Assembly (NCBI RefSeq): GCF_004168205.1
Contig: NZ_RCYB01000012.1
Span: 1 to 44,130 of the forward strand
Length of the DNA stretch: 44,130 nucleotides
DNA from: Catenibacterium sp. co_0103
Lineage (GTDB): Bacteria; Bacillota_I; Bacilli_A; Erysipelotrichales; Coprobacillaceae
Direction: 5' to 3'
The notes beneath the pieces were generated by a model. That model saw only the letters and a list, made by a program, of their open reading frames with translations. It was not told the DNA's origin and searched no databases. Shown here piece by piece: positions 33,343-43,130 of the stretch. Made by a program: the position numbers and the translations under genes. Positions within the stretch are counted from its first letter, which is position 1. Each line of letters begins with the position of its first letter.

Positions 33343-35465
33343 TGAAGAGATCTAGAAATAGAAGCGGTCAGGTTGTTATGCTTGTATTTCTCTTTATGAT
33401 GGTTATACTCGCAATCAATGTCTGTTACTTATGTACAACAGGTAAGACAATGATCAGTAACGTCAATGTAAGAGACTTTGCGAAGAATCGCGGAGGAGGA
33501 CAGGTCACTAAGGTTGTCCAGGCAGCACGTGGGACTATTTATACAAGTGATAACGAAATAGTTGCTTCTGATGTAAAGAAATATAAATTAAGGGCTATTC
33601 TTGCAAAAAGGTTAGATGCTAAAAAGAATCCTCAATATGTTGTAGATAAAGATCAAACAGCTGAAGAGTTAGCACCTATTCTAGGTGTATCTAAAGCAAC
33701 AATTTTAGATCGTTTGAATCAGAATACATATCAGGTAGAATTTGGTAATTATGGCCGTAATTTATCTTCTATCACAAAAGAGAAGATTATGGCATTGAAG
33801 TTACCTGGTCTTGAATTTGATGAAATTACATCTCGTAATTATCGTTTTGGTGATTTTGCAAGTTATGAAGTAGGCTACGCAGCTGTAGCTGCAGAAACAG
33901 ATCCTTATAATATTGTAGGTCAGATGGGTATTGAAAAGACTTATAATAATTGGTTAAAGGGTACAAATGGGCAGAGAGTTTATTTAGTAGACTCTAAGCA
34001 TAATACTCTTCCTAATGGGGTTATTTCTGATAAAAAGGCAGTAGGTGGAAACGATGTTTATTTAACAATCAATTCAACACTTCAGACAGAATTAGATTCA
34101 TTAATGAAAGATATGCAGGAAAATACAAAGGCTTCAAAAGCCTGTGCTGTAGTTATGAATGTCAAAACAGGGGCTATTCTTGCAGTATCTAACTATCCTT
34201 CATTTGATCCTAATAAACGAGATTTAACTAATTATAACGATACATTCTTAAATGAAGCATTTGAATGTGGTTCGGTTTTCAAACCATTTGTCTATGCGAA
34301 TGCATTAACAGATGGTGTATTAGATTTAGATAGCAAATATGAATCTGGTACATATGATTATTTATCTAATGGCCGTGTTATTGCGACAATTCATGACCAC
34401 AATAGAACTGGATGGGGCCGTATTACTTATCGTGATGGGTTGTACCATTCTTCTAATACAGCTATTTGTCATATTCTTTCTGAACATACAAATATGTCTA
34501 GCTTAATTGAAGATTATAAGAATCTTGGATTATTCCAGACTAGTAAGGTAGATGGCTTGTTCTCTGGTAGTGGTGTAAAGGGTTATGATGGTAAAACAAA
34601 GAGCTTAGAATATTTCACAACAGGATTTGGTCAAGGTTCTTCAGTTACTACACTACAGCTATTAAGAGGTTATTCAGCATTTGCGAATGATGGTCGTACA
34701 GTAGAACCTTATTTAGTAGAAAAGGTAGTTAATCCTACAAATGGTAAGACACTCTATAGTGCTAAAACTTCTTATTCTAAGAAAATTTATTCTACTGAAG
34801 CAGTGGCTCAGATGAGAACACTTTTATATGGTGTCGTTAATATTGATGAATCAACAGGTCGTGATTATAGAGATTCATCTGTAGAAATCATTGGTAAGAC
34901 TGGTACTGGTCAGATTGCAGAAAATGGTGCTTATTCTGCTTCTAAGCATACACATTCCTTTGTCGGCATGGCACCTTATCGTGATCCTGAAGTAGAAGTT
35001 ATAGTCTGGTTCCAGAATGAAAGCAGCGGTACTAACTATTCTGGAGATCTAGTCAAGAGTATTACTAAATCAGCTTTAAATATCTTAAGCAAAGATACTG
35101 AAAAGGTAAATTCAACACCTTATGTATTAAATAACTATATGAATCAGAGTACATCATATGTTGAAGGTATCTTAAAGAAGCATTCGCTTACACCAATACT
35201 CATTGGTGATGGTTCTACAGTAGTAGGACAATATCCATCAAGTACAACAGAAGTTACAATGGGTTCTAAAGTACTTTTATTAACAGATGGACAGAAATAT
35301 ACAATGCCTTCAATGCTTGGCTGGTCTCGTAAAGAGGCTGAAGCCTTTGCATCACTCACAGGTGTTGAAATTAAAATGAATGGTTTGGGCTCTATTTATG
35401 CTCAAAGTATTACAAAGGGAACTGAATTAAAACAAGGCACTGAGATTGAGCTTTATGCGAAATAA
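33342..35465 (+). CDS. pbpB: Division transpeptidase PBP2B (FtsI family) with PASTA domains
   Basis: A 707-residue class B penicillin-binding protein that crosslinks septal peptidoglycan. It has one N-terminal membrane helix (~10-32), a dimerisation domain beginning ARGTIYTSDNEIVA (~62), and the transpeptidase domain with Ser311 in SVFK, SSNTAI for the SxN motif, and KTGTGQ (~residue 527). Two PASTA-like repeats end the protein (~590-707), a feature of Gram-positive PBP2x/SpoVD types. SpoVD is possible too, but the position next to ftsL favours the vegetative protein. Starts by a TAATG overlap with ftsL. Confidence 0.93.
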   Translation: MKRSRNRSGQVVMLVFLFMMVILAINVCYLCTTGKTMISNVNVRDFAKNRGGGQVTKVVQAARGTIYTSDNEIVASDVKKYKLRAILAKRLDAKKNPQYVVDKDQTAEELAPILGVSKATILDRLNQNTYQVEFGNYGRNLSSITKEKIMALKLPGLEFDEITSRNYRFGDFASYEVGYAAVAAETDPYNIVGQMGIEKTYNNWLKGTNGQRVYLVDSKHNTLPNGVISDKKAVGGNDVYLTINSTLQTELDSLMKDMQENTKASKACAVVMNVKTGAILAVSNYPSFDPNKRDLTNYNDTFLNEAFECGSVFKPFVYANALTDGVLDLDSKYESGTYDYLSNGRVIATIHDHNRTGWGRITYRDGLYHSSNTAICHILSEHTNMSSLIEDYKNLGLFQTSKVDGLFSGSGVKGYDGKTKSLEYFTTGFGQGSSVTTLQLLRGYSAFANDGRTVEPYLVEKVVNPTNGKTLYSAKTSYSKKIYSTEAVAQMRTLLYGVVNIDESTGRDYRDSSVEIIGKTGTGQIAENGAYSASKHTHSFVGMAPYRDPEVEVIVWFQNESSGTNYSGDLVKSITKSALNILSKDTEKVNSTPYVLNNYMNQSTSYVEGILKKHSLTPILIGDGSTVVGQYPSSTTEVTMGSKVLLLTDGQKYTMPSMLGWSRKEAEAFASLTGVEIKMNGLGSIYAQSITKGTELKQGTEIELYAK

Positions 35466-35472
35466 GTGACAT

Positions 35473-35501
35473 TGTATTTACACCCATATTATGCTACACT
35501 T
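35473..35501 (+). promoter_or_regulatory. Internal promoter before mraY
   Basis: TTGTAT (35473-35478) and TACACT (35496-35501) are 17 bp apart with a TGC extended -10, in the 65-bp gap between pbpB and mraY. Confidence 0.6.
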
Positions 35502-35530
35502 GTGGGGTAAAATAGAGGGAGGAAATTTTC

Positions 35531-36499
35531 ATGTTTCTATTAATAATCAGTTTTATGGTGGCAATAGCACTTGTATTAGTGGCCATGCCTAAGGTTATAC
35601 CTTACTTACATAAATTAAAGTTTGGACAGGTAGAAAGAGAAGAGGGACTTGCTTCTCATAAGAAAAAAGGCGGAACACCTACAATGGGTGGTGTCGTATT
35701 TATCATAGCTACTGTGATTGCAGCTTATATCTGCCATTATCAGAACTTTATGAATCCATATGTTAATCTATTAACATTTGCATTAGTAGGATTTGGATTT
35801 ATTGGATTTATTGATGACTACTTAATTGTTGTACAGCATAGTAATAAAGGTTTGAAGCCTAGTTATAAATATGCAATGCAGTCAGTTGTTGCGGTTGTAT
35901 TCTATTTCTTAGCTAAAGCTTATTTACCTAACTTCTCAACTGAAATTATTATTCCTATTGCACATATTAGTGTTAATCTTGGTTGGTTCTATCCAGTCTT
36001 TGTTTATTTCATGTTTACTGCAGAATCTAATGCAGTGAATTTAACAGACGGATTAGATGGCCTTGCAACAGGACTTATGATTATTGCATTAACACCATTT
36101 GTTGCATTTGCGATTTTAAGTAAGAATATTGAAGCAGCATTATTTGGTGCTGCACTTATGGGAGGTCTCACTGGATTCTTAGTATTTAATGCACATCCAG
36201 CTAAGATTTTCATGGGTGATTGTGGCTCTCTTGCATTAGGTGGAATTCTTGCAGCGTTTGCAGTCATCACTAAACAGGAACTACTTGTATTGATTATTGG
36301 AATCGTACCTCTTATTGAAACATTATCTGTATGTATTCAGGTTATTTCATTTAAGACAAGAGGTAAGAGAGTATTTAAAATGGCTCCTATTCATCATCAT
36401 TTTGAAATGTGTGGATGGAGCGAAAATAAAGTTGTTGTTACTTTCTGGGCAGTTGGATTTATTGCGGGTATTATTGGATTATTGTTAGGGGTGTTATAA
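35531..36499 (+). CDS. mraY: Phospho-N-acetylmuramoyl-pentapeptide transferase
   Basis: A 322-residue enzyme with about ten membrane helices, transferring phospho-MurNAc-pentapeptide to undecaprenyl phosphate to make lipid I. The catalytic aspartates lie in FIDDYLIV (~residue 97) and NLTDGLDGLATG (~170), GDCGSLALGG follows, and MAPIHHHFE near the end is the family's His cluster. GGGAGG lies upstream of the ATG. The murD start follows the stop with no gap. Confidence 0.97.
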   Translation: MFLLIISFMVAIALVLVAMPKVIPYLHKLKFGQVEREEGLASHKKKGGTPTMGGVVFIIATVIAAYICHYQNFMNPYVNLLTFALVGFGFIGFIDDYLIVVQHSNKGLKPSYKYAMQSVVAVVFYFLAKAYLPNFSTEIIIPIAHISVNLGWFYPVFVYFMFTAESNAVNLTDGLDGLATGLMIIALTPFVAFAILSKNIEAALFGAALMGGLTGFLVFNAHPAKIFMGDCGSLALGGILAAFAVITKQELLVLIIGIVPLIETLSVCIQVISFKTRGKRVFKMAPIHHHFEMCGWSENKVVVTFWAVGFIAGIIGLLLGVL

Positions 36500-37840
36500 A
36501 TGTTTAAAGGCAAAAAAGTACTTGTATTAGGACTTGCAAAAAGTGGTAAGGCAGCAGTTGAATTATTAAAGTTTATGCATGCTGATATCACTATCAATGA
36601 ATCAAAGAAAAAAGAAGATATTCCTGAATATGACAAATATGTGAGTGAAGGAATTGAAATGGTTTGTGGTGGACAGCCAGATGAATTATTTGAAAGAGAT
36701 TTTGACTTTGTAGTTAAAAATCCAGGAATCAATTATCATGCACCATTTATCCTACGTTTAAAAGAACGTGGTATTCCTGTTTATACAGAAATTGAATTAG
36801 GTTATAAAGTGGCTAAAAAGCAGCATTATATTGCGGTAACAGGAACAAATGGAAAAACGACAACAGTGACTTTGATTTATGAAATCTTAAAGGTTGCAGG
36901 TCGCAAGGCACATATTTGCGGTAACTACGGTATTCCTTATTGTGAAGTCGTATTAAATGAACATTTATATGAAGAAGAAGGACATGATGTTGTAGTAGAA
37001 ATGTCTAACTTCCAGCTTATTGATATTGAAGAATTCAAGCCAGAGGTGGCTACAGTTTTAAATTTAACACCAGATCATCTTGATTATATGGACTCTCTAG
37101 ATGAATATTATGCATCTAAGATGCGTATTTATATGAATCAGGATGAGAATGATTTATTTATTAATAATAGTGATGATGAAACTTTACAGTCTTATTTAGC
37201 ACAATATAAAGTTCCATCACATATTGAAACATTCTCAGTTAAAAGCTTGGCAGATGTAGAACTTAAAGACAATGCGATTTATTACAAGGGACAGAAGGTT
37301 ATTAGTCGTGATGAAATCAAGATTGTAGGTTTACATAATGTTGCGAATATGATGGTTGCGATTGCAGCGTGCAGAGCAGTAGGTGTAAGTCTTGAATCTA
37401 TTCATGACACTTTAGCTACATTCAAGGGTGTAGAACATCGTATTGAGTTTGTAAGAGAACTTGATGGCGTACGTTATTACAATGACTCTAAGGGAACTAA
37501 CACAGATGCAGCAGTAATTGCGATTAAAGCATTTGAAAAACCAGTTATTTTATTAATGGGTGGTCATGAAAAGAATCTTGATTTAAAGGACGTAAGAGAA
37601 CAAAACCCTCTTATTAAGACACTCATCTGTTTTGGCGATACAAAAGAACGTTTCTCTAAAGATATGCAACATCCTCATACAATCGTAGTAGATCATATGA
37701 AAGATGCTATTTTAAAAGCAAAAGAGATTGCTGAAGAAGGCGATGTTGTATTGCTTTCTCCTTCAACAAGTTCATTCGATGAATTCCATAGTTATGCTGA
37801 AAGAGGAAATGTCTTCAAAGACATCGTGAACAGGTTATAG
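36500..37840 (+). CDS. murD: UDP-N-acetylmuramoylalanine--D-glutamate ligase
   Basis: A 446-residue ATP-dependent ligase adding D-glutamate to UDP-MurNAc-L-Ala. VTGTNGKTTTV (~residue 114) is the ATP loop; NLTPDHLDYM, the central HRIEFV and YYNDSKGTNTDA are conserved Mur ligase segments, and LLSPSTSSFDEF ends the C-terminal domain. In Bacilli an ftsW/spoVE gene usually follows murD, but here murG follows after 11 bp. Confidence 0.97.
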   Translation: MFKGKKVLVLGLAKSGKAAVELLKFMHADITINESKKKEDIPEYDKYVSEGIEMVCGGQPDELFERDFDFVVKNPGINYHAPFILRLKERGIPVYTEIELGYKVAKKQHYIAVTGTNGKTTTVTLIYEILKVAGRKAHICGNYGIPYCEVVLNEHLYEEEGHDVVVEMSNFQLIDIEEFKPEVATVLNLTPDHLDYMDSLDEYYASKMRIYMNQDENDLFINNSDDETLQSYLAQYKVPSHIETFSVKSLADVELKDNAIYYKGQKVISRDEIKIVGLHNVANMMVAIAACRAVGVSLESIHDTLATFKGVEHRIEFVRELDGVRYYNDSKGTNTDAAVIAIKAFEKPVILLMGGHEKNLDLKDVREQNPLIKTLICFGDTKERFSKDMQHPHTIVVDHMKDAILKAKEIAEEGDVVLLSPSTSSFDEFHSYAERGNVFKDIVNRL

Positions 37841-37851
37841 GAGTGAGTTAA

Positions 37852-38940
37852 ATGAAAATTATAGTAAGTGCTGGTGGAACAGGAGGACATATCTATCCTG
37901 CTCTTGCCTTAGTTGATTATATTAAGAAATGTGATCCTGATACTGAATTCTTATTTGTAGGTACAACAGATAGACTAGAATCTCAGATTGTACCTCAGAT
38001 GGGTTTAGCATATCGTGGTTTACATGTAAAAGGTCTTGTAGGCAATCCTTTACAGAAAGCTAAAAATGCTTTGATTTTCTTAAAATCTTTAAAGTCTTCA
38101 AAGAAGATTTTAAAGGAATTTAATCCAGATATCGTTATTGGGTTTGGTGGTTATCCTAGTGCATCTATTGTCTTAGCAGCAAGTCAGAAAGGCTATAGAA
38201 CTATGATCCATGAACAGAATTCCATCATTGGGTTAACAAACAAAATCTTAATTAAACGTGTAGATGAAATTATCTGCTGTTATGAAAAAGCTTTAAAAGC
38301 ATTTCCGCAGGATAAGACAAAGTTACTAGGTAACCCTCGTGCTTCTGTTGTATCTGAAGGAGTACTCAAGGATGTTCATGATCTTTACAATATTGCGCCT
38401 GATAGAAAAGTTATGGTCATCGTTATGGGATCACTTGGTTCAGCAACAGTCAATGCTGTAATGAAGGATGCATTACATAAGATGGATCATAAGGATTATG
38501 ATGTGCTTTATGTAACAGGTAAGACTTATTATGAAAAGATGAAGGAAGAACTTAAGGACTTAAGTGATTCTATTCATGTATTACCATATATTGATGATAT
38601 GCCTAGTGTTTTACATAGCTGCGATTTAGCAGTGAGCCGTGCAGGTGCTACAACTCTTGCTGAAATGACAGCATTAGGTACAGCTTCTATTATTATTCCT
38701 AGTCCTTATGTAGTGGCTAACCATCAGGAATACAATGCTCGTGAACTTGTAGCCAAAGGGGCTGCTCATTTGATTCTTGAAAAAGATTTAAATGCAGCTG
38801 CATTTGTAGAAGTTGTTGATCAATATATGAACAATGAAGAAATGCGTAAAGAATTATCTAAAAAAGCACATGCATTAGGTAAGCCTCATGCATGTGAGGA
38901 TATTTATAAAGAAATTTTAAAATTAACTGGAGGACGCTAA
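37852..38940 (+). CDS. murG: UDP-GlcNAc--lipid I N-acetylglucosaminyltransferase
   Basis: A 362-residue GT28 glycosyltransferase that converts lipid I to lipid II on the inner face of the membrane. GGTGGHIYPALAL (~residues 8-20), FGGYPSAS, HEQNSIIGL and SRAGATTLAE with NHQEYNA (donor-binding) are all clear. GGAG precedes the ATG. murB follows one base after the stop. Confidence 0.97.
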   Translation: MKIIVSAGGTGGHIYPALALVDYIKKCDPDTEFLFVGTTDRLESQIVPQMGLAYRGLHVKGLVGNPLQKAKNALIFLKSLKSSKKILKEFNPDIVIGFGGYPSASIVLAASQKGYRTMIHEQNSIIGLTNKILIKRVDEIICCYEKALKAFPQDKTKLLGNPRASVVSEGVLKDVHDLYNIAPDRKVMVIVMGSLGSATVNAVMKDALHKMDHKDYDVLYVTGKTYYEKMKEELKDLSDSIHVLPYIDDMPSVLHSCDLAVSRAGATTLAEMTALGTASIIIPSPYVVANHQEYNARELVAKGAAHLILEKDLNAAAFVEVVDQYMNNEEMRKELSKKAHALGKPHACEDIYKEILKLTGGR

Positions 38941-38941
38941 T

Positions 38942-39853
38942 ATGGATGTGAAGCAGGTATATAACGATCTTGTGTCTATGAATATAGGCAAAGTCATTGA
39001 GAATGAACCTATGTACAAGCATACAACCTATAAAGTGGGTGGACCTGCCAAGATATTCGTTAAAGCAAACGATATCGATTCACTTATTCAGACTTTAAAT
39101 TATTGTCGTGATCATGATATTAAGCACATGGTTATCGGTAATGGCAGTGATCTCCTATTTAGTGATAAAGAATATGATGGTATCATTATCTCAATGAAAT
39201 CATTTGATGATGTGAAGATGAATGGTAGCACTATTGTGGCACAGGCGGGTGTCTCTATGATTGCCTTAGCTTATTCGAGTGCCAAAGCAGGATTATCAGG
39301 ATTTGAATTTATGGGTGGTATTCCTGGTGATATGGGTGGTGGTATTTATATGAATGCTGGTGCCTATAAGTATTGTATGGCAGATGTATTTGTAAGTGCA
39401 CGTGTGCTTGATGATGATTTAAATATCATTACATTAAGTAAAGAAGATATGGAATTCTCTTATCGTCATTCAGTGTTACAAAAGCATCCAAACTGGATCA
39501 TTCTTGATGCAGCATTTGAAATGACAGCTAAAGATCCAGGAGAAATCCGTAAGGTATTAGATAAGCGTAAAGAACGTCGTATGAGTACACAGCCATGGAA
39601 TTTTGCATGTGCAGGTAGTGTTTTTAGAAACCCTGAAGAAAAACCTGCCTGGCGTTATATTGATGAAGCAGGGCTGCGCGGTTATGAAATTGGTGGTGCA
39701 CAGGTATCACCTAAACATTCAAATTTTATCGTAAACAATGGATATGCAAGTGCAAAGGATATACTTGATCTCATTAAACTTGTAGAAAAGACTGTTTATG
39801 AAAAGTTTGGAGTCAAGCTTCATAAAGAAGTTATTTTAGTGAATTGGGATTAA
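38942..39853 (+). CDS. murB: UDP-N-acetylenolpyruvoylglucosamine reductase
   Basis: A 303-residue flavoenzyme that reduces UDP-GlcNAc-enolpyruvate to UDP-MurNAc. FAD-binding segments GNGSDLLFSD and GIPGDMGGGIYMNAGAY, YRHSVLQ, and CAGSVFRNP (catalytic Ser) match the type II (Gram-positive) MurB. The usual GIPGSVGG loop reads GIPGDMGG here, a conservative variant of a flavin contact. GGAGG lies eight bases upstream of the ATG. Confidence 0.96.
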   Translation: MDVKQVYNDLVSMNIGKVIENEPMYKHTTYKVGGPAKIFVKANDIDSLIQTLNYCRDHDIKHMVIGNGSDLLFSDKEYDGIIISMKSFDDVKMNGSTIVAQAGVSMIALAYSSAKAGLSGFEFMGGIPGDMGGGIYMNAGAYKYCMADVFVSARVLDDDLNIITLSKEDMEFSYRHSVLQKHPNWIILDAAFEMTAKDPGEIRKVLDKRKERRMSTQPWNFACAGSVFRNPEEKPAWRYIDEAGLRGYEIGGAQVSPKHSNFIVNNGYASAKDILDLIKLVEKTVYEKFGVKLHKEVILVNWD

Positions 39854-39855
39854 AT

Positions 39856-40629
39856 ATGGATAAGAAGCCAGATTTTGTATTTAATGAATATGATCGCAGC
39901 CCATCACGTGAGTTAATTGAGAAAAATAGACGAAGAAGAAAACTAAGAAAGCGCCGTTTGACACTTCTTGGTATTATTCTTTTAATAGTTTTAGGATATA
40001 TGATATCTCCATTATCAAAGGTTATGTCTATAAAGGTCACAGGTAATTCACAGCTTACAAAAGATTTAGTTATAAAAGAATCAGGTATTACAGATCATAC
40101 CTATCATTTCTTGTTGAATAATGACACGATTAAAGATAACCTGAAGAAGACAGGTCTTGTCACAAAGGCTTATGTTACTCATAACATCCTTGGTGGTGTT
40201 TCTATTGAAATTCAAGAAGCAGCCTTGGTGGCATATATGGAACTAGACAATAAAACCTATGTCGTTACTGAAGAAGGTAAACTTATTCAAGTTGTTGAAG
40301 GTATGAATTATACAGGACTCAAACAGATTCCTAAGATTGCAGGGTTTACTGATATCAAGGCAGTAGAAGAACTTGCAAGTCAGTATGTTACTATTCCTGT
40401 TACGATTAGAAATGCTGTAAGTGATATCGTTTATTCTCCAGAAAAAGGATATGATGATCGTGTGGCTTTAATACTTGATGATGGAAAGAAATTGATTGTA
40501 GATATCCAGGGTATGAAGGATACATTGTCTCCATCTCGTTTTGATTACTCTGCTTATATGCAAAGTAAAAGTGATGTATGTGTATTCTCATTTGAGGGAA
40601 GAAATTTATACATGACTAAATGCGAGTAA
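39856..40629 (+). CDS. divIB: DivIB/FtsQ cell division protein
   Basis: A 257-residue bitopic protein: a basic cytoplasmic segment (RRRRKLRKRRL, ~25-35), one membrane helix (~37-53), then a POTRA domain (MSIKVTGNSQLTKDLVIKES region, ~60-130) and a beta domain. DivIB joins FtsL and DivIC in the septal complex. I start at ATG 39856, two bases after the murB stop; a TTG at 39844 would extend it into murB. The ribosome binding site is weak (TTGGGAT), so coupling to murB is likely. Confidence 0.92.
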   Translation: MDKKPDFVFNEYDRSPSRELIEKNRRRRKLRKRRLTLLGIILLIVLGYMISPLSKVMSIKVTGNSQLTKDLVIKESGITDHTYHFLLNNDTIKDNLKKTGLVTKAYVTHNILGGVSIEIQEAALVAYMELDNKTYVVTEEGKLIQVVEGMNYTGLKQIPKIAGFTDIKAVEELASQYVTIPVTIRNAVSDIVYSPEKGYDDRVALILDDGKKLIVDIQGMKDTLSPSRFDYSAYMQSKSDVCVFSFEGRNLYMTKCE

Positions 40630-40678
40630 ACCTTACGAGTCATATATATGTAACACGTGATAAGTAGTCTATAAATCG

Positions 40679-40707
40679 TTTTCATTATTTTGTAATTATG
40701 ATAAAAT
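40679..40707 (+). promoter_or_regulatory. Promoter of ftsA-ftsZ
   Basis: TTTTCA (40679-40684) and TAAAAT (40702-40707) are 17 bp apart in the 103-bp gap between divIB and ftsA, the longest gap in the cluster. Confidence 0.65.
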
Positions 40708-40732
40708 AAGATTATATGTAAGGAGAGTGTCT

Positions 40733-41998
40733 ATGAAAAGAATATATGCTGTTTTAGACATCGGTTCTACGACACTAAAACTACTTGTCGCAGAGTTGAT
40801 GAGCACTAATATTAATATACTCTTCACGAAGAAATTAGCGAGTCACGCCATTGAGGGTGGCTTGATCAAAAATGAAGAAGTACTGGTTGATGAAATTAGA
40901 TCAATTATTAAGGAAGCAGATGCTGAATTGAATACAACAATTACATCTGTTGCACTTGTTCTTCCTAGCAATTATGCAAGAACATATCAAACTAAAGGTA
41001 TTACAAAAGTGAATTCACCTCAGGATAAAATTGTGGTCAGTGATATTGTACGTGTTTTAAAGGTTGCACAACGTTTTGAAAAGAGCAAGAAAGAAGAAAT
41101 TGTATCAACTATTCCTGTTAAGTATCTTTTAGATACTAAAGAAGTGGATCATATGCCTCTTGGTATGCGTTCTGCCTCTTTAAAGGTAGAAGCACTTGTG
41201 ATTACTACAAACAAGAAGGTATTGTATTCTTACCTGACAGCTGTAGAAAAAGCAGGATTAGATGTTATTGATATTACGATTGATGCATATGCTTCTGCAA
41301 AAGAAGCGTTTGATGCTGTATATCTTCAAGAAGGTGCAGTGATGATCAATATCGGACATGATCATTCCACTATTTCTTTCTTTGAAGAGGGCTATTTGAA
41401 ATATTTGAAGACTGTACCAATAGGTGGTTATACCTTAACTTGTGCTATTGCAGATGCATGGCAGATTTCTATGGAACAGGCTGAAATATATAAAGTGAAA
41501 TACGGCACATGTGAAAATGGTCTTGGTGAAAAAGATATTATCCATACTACTATCGTAGATGGGGTAGAAAAAAATTATACACAGAGGGATTTGTCTGAAG
41601 TATTACAGACAGCTGTGTGGGATATGATGGCACAAATTAAACACTGTTTAGATGCTATCAATGATGGACGTACTTATGAAACTGTTGTAGTCGGCGGTGG
41701 AGGAGAATTACCTTGCCTCAATTTAATTGCGACAGATGTATTAGGTACACCTGTAAGATGTTATCGACCTGAAACAGTAGGTGCAAGAGATATGTCTCTG
41801 GTACCGTGTTTAGGTATGTTATATTGCTTAGATGATCGAAAGGAATTGATAGGTGAAGATGTTGTATCACTTGTTCTTCCTGATTTATCAAGCACGATGA
41901 GTTTAAAGGTGAGAGGTCTAACGATGGCTAAGACTGAAACAACTCATCACAAAGGCAAGTTTAGAAAGTTTTTTGATTCGATATTAAGTGATGATTAA
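40733..41998 (+). CDS. ftsA: Cell division protein FtsA
   Basis: A 421-residue actin-like protein that tethers FtsZ to the membrane. YAVLDIGSTTLKLLVAEL (phosphate 1 loop) begins it, INIGHDHSTISFF is the phosphate 2 region, VVVGGGGELPCL the adenosine loop, and a short amphipathic helix GKFRKFFDSIL ends it as the membrane anchor. I start at ATG 40733 behind AGGAGAG, not at the in-frame GTG 40727. ftsZ follows after 15 bp. Confidence 0.95.
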   Translation: MKRIYAVLDIGSTTLKLLVAELMSTNINILFTKKLASHAIEGGLIKNEEVLVDEIRSIIKEADAELNTTITSVALVLPSNYARTYQTKGITKVNSPQDKIVVSDIVRVLKVAQRFEKSKKEEIVSTIPVKYLLDTKEVDHMPLGMRSASLKVEALVITTNKKVLYSYLTAVEKAGLDVIDITIDAYASAKEAFDAVYLQEGAVMINIGHDHSTISFFEEGYLKYLKTVPIGGYTLTCAIADAWQISMEQAEIYKVKYGTCENGLGEKDIIHTTIVDGVEKNYTQRDLSEVLQTAVWDMMAQIKHCLDAINDGRTYETVVVGGGGELPCLNLIATDVLGTPVRCYRPETVGARDMSLVPCLGMLYCLDDRKELIGEDVVSLVLPDLSSTMSLKVRGLTMAKTETTHHKGKFRKFFDSILSDD

Positions 41999-42013
41999 AG
42001 TGAGGGCAGGACA

Positions 42014-43090
42014 ATGGATGAAAATTTAGATTTTGTGAAGGTTGCAAAAATAAAAGTTATTGGTGTAGGTGGCGGAGGAAACAACGCCGTTAATAGAATG
42101 GTGACTGATGGAGTCAAAGGTGTTGATTTCTATGTAGCAAACACTGATGCACAGGTATTAAAAGGTATTACAGGTGTGAACAAGATCTTCTTAGGAAGGG
42201 ATATTACACAGGGATTAGGTGCTGGAGGAAATCCAGAAATCGGACGTAAAGCAGCTCAGGAATCTGAAAATGAAATTAGAGAAGCTTTAGCTGATGCAAA
42301 TATGGTCTTTGTTGCTGCCGGAATGGGTGGTGGAACAGGTACTGGTGGTGCACCAGTTGTTGCAAAGATTGCAAGAGATTTAGGCGCATTAACAGTAGGT
42401 GTTGTCACTTCTCCTTTCACATTTGAAGGGCCTAGAAGAAAAAGACAGGCTTTTGCAGGTTTAGAAGAATTACGTAAGAACGTAGACTCTATTATCGTTG
42501 TATCTAACGATCGTCTTCTTGAAGTAATTGGTAATCGTCCAATGAATGAAGCATTCAGAGAAGCAGATAATATTTTACGTCAGTCAGTTCAGACTATTAC
42601 TGATTTAATTGCGATTCCAGCAATGATCAACCTTGATTTTGCGGATGTTAGCTCAGTCATGAAGGATCGTGGCGATGCACTTATTGGTATTGGTATGGCT
42701 GAAGGTGAAAATAAAGCACAGGAAGCTGCAAAACGTGCTGTATCATCTCCATTATTAGATGTATCTATCAACGGTGCAAAGGATGCAATCGTCAACATTA
42801 CTGGTGGACCAAGCATGTCATTATTTGAAGCAAGCGAAGCATTTGCGACTATTACTGAAGCAATTGGCAATGATGTCAATGCAATCATGGGTGTAGCTTC
42901 TAATGATCAGTTAGATGATCAGATCATCGTTACTATCATTGCGACTGGTTTTGAAGAAGATCAGCCTGAAGAAGAAGTTGTAGTAACTCCAAAACAGACA
43001 TATGCAGTACATGGTAATAAGACAACTACAGTTGTTGAAGATGATGATGAAGATCCATTACCAGGCTTTATTAGAAATAGAAAAATTTAA
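42014..43090 (+). CDS. ftsZ: Cell division protein FtsZ
   Basis: A 358-residue tubulin-like GTPase. The T4 tubulin signature GGGTGTGG is at residues 105-112, VGGGGNNAVNRM near the start binds GTP, and NLDFADV is the T7 catalytic loop. The C-terminal linker is short (~30 residues, acidic) and ends in DPLPGFIRNRKI, the conserved peptide that binds FtsA and SepF. GAGGGCAGG precedes the ATG at 42014. A terminator overlaps the stop, ending the cluster. Confidence 0.98.
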   Translation: MDENLDFVKVAKIKVIGVGGGGNNAVNRMVTDGVKGVDFYVANTDAQVLKGITGVNKIFLGRDITQGLGAGGNPEIGRKAAQESENEIREALADANMVFVAAGMGGGTGTGGAPVVAKIARDLGALTVGVVTSPFTFEGPRRKRQAFAGLEELRKNVDSIIVVSNDRLLEVIGNRPMNEAFREADNILRQSVQTITDLIAIPAMINLDFADVSSVMKDRGDALIGIGMAEGENKAQEAAKRAVSSPLLDVSINGAKDAIVNITGGPSMSLFEASEAFATITEAIGNDVNAIMGVASNDQLDDQIIVTIIATGFEEDQPEEEVVVTPKQTYAVHGNKTTTVVEDDDEDPLPGFIRNRKI

Positions 43091-43114
43091 GCTAACATTA
43101 TGTTAGCTTTTTTT
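43089..43114 (+). terminator. Terminator after ftsZ
   Basis: AAGCTAAC and GTTAGCTT close an ATTAT loop, overlap the ftsZ stop and run into Ts. Confidence 0.88.
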
Positions 43115-43130
43115 ACAAGGGGGAATTCTT

